Positions 40,830 to 40,881 of a DNA stretch of 40,881 bases are shown here, one piece after another (the stretch's first letter is position 1; each line of letters begins with the position of its first letter). The DNA lies in NCBI GenBank assembly GCA_015655075.1, contig JAATFT010000068.1:1-40881 (forward strand), written 5' to 3'. This stretch comes from Clostridiales bacterium. GTDB taxonomy: Bacteria; Bacillota; Clostridia; Lachnospirales; Lachnospiraceae. A model generated the notes under the pieces. It saw nothing but the letters and a program-made list of their open reading frames with translations. It was not told where the DNA came from and did not search any database. The translations under genes and the position numbers were made by a program.

Positions 40830-40881
40830 TCAGGATATCTTGTACTGCTGTTTAAGCAGATTCAAGGCAAATTCGTCAGCA
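40830..40881 (-). CDS. C-terminal end of a gene entering from the right (partial)
   Basis: The minus strand from the window edge reads ADEFALNLLKQQYKIS and a TGA stop (40830-40832). The EADEFAxxLL-like text resembles the region after the metal site in some zinc metallopeptidases, but 16 residues are too few to name a family. It converges on the DUF2089 unit. Confidence 0.35.
   Translation of the reverse strand, partial: ADEFALNLLKQQYKIS

Overview
The window looks like chromosomal DNA of an anaerobic, fermentative Gram-positive bacterium, most likely a clostridium of the Lachnospiraceae type. The evidence is moderately AT-rich DNA with A/T-rich spacers, strong AGGAGG-type ribosome binding sites, a Rex-linked [FeFe]-hydrogenase operon, CUT1 sugar ABC transporters, GH42 and GH106 glycosidases, a DUF3796 protein and a sodium-pump decarboxylase. 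No rRNA, tRNA, CRISPR array, phage gene or transposase was found. The genus is an inference.

Layout. 1-1640: a tandem array of 95-bp three-hairpin repeats, a LysR-type regulator, its terminator and two related palindromes. 1600-7160: a redox block with a promoter overlapped by a Rex-like operator, a collapsed remnant of nfnAB, rex, and a four-gene hydrogenase operon (NuoE-like, NuoF-like, [FeFe] catalytic subunit and an extra small [2Fe-2S] protein). 7195-14349: a LacI-controlled sugar locus on the minus strand (binding protein, two permeases, GH42 beta-galactosidase, tail of a lost Gfo/Idh/MocA gene). 14755-15762: a secreted protein made of Ig-like (Big_2) repeats. 15846-20582: a minus-strand malate-type module (CitB/CitA two-component system, KdgT-family permease, NAD malic enzyme). 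20908-21758: a TetR/zinc-ribbon pair. 22078-29538: a rhamnose block (rhamnulose-1-phosphate aldolase, GH106 rhamnosidase, GPH symporter, divergent AraC regulator), with a cluster of palindromic mobile-type elements near 23.3-23.6 kb.

29683-38144 is the most unusual part. A DUF3796 membrane protein with a duplicated cysteine motif is divergent from a glycan cluster. That cluster has three paralogous GT-A glycosyltransferases, each carrying a CX2CX5CX8C motif, a VioA-like aminotransferase, a NeuD/PglD-like acyltransferase and a GT-B glycosyltransferase. A frameshifted fragment of a beta-rich surface-type protein follows. The best reading is a surface or spore glycoprotein decoration system using an N-acylated amino-deoxysugar, whose target gene at this site has decayed. 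Several spacers inside the cluster hold a palindromic element, and two families have second copies elsewhere in the window with compensatory stem changes.

38199-40881: a run of terminators and hairpins, a sodium-pump decarboxylase gamma/beta pair without its carboxyltransferase, a DUF2089 regulator, a possible 24-codon ORF, and the last codons of an incoming minus-strand gene.
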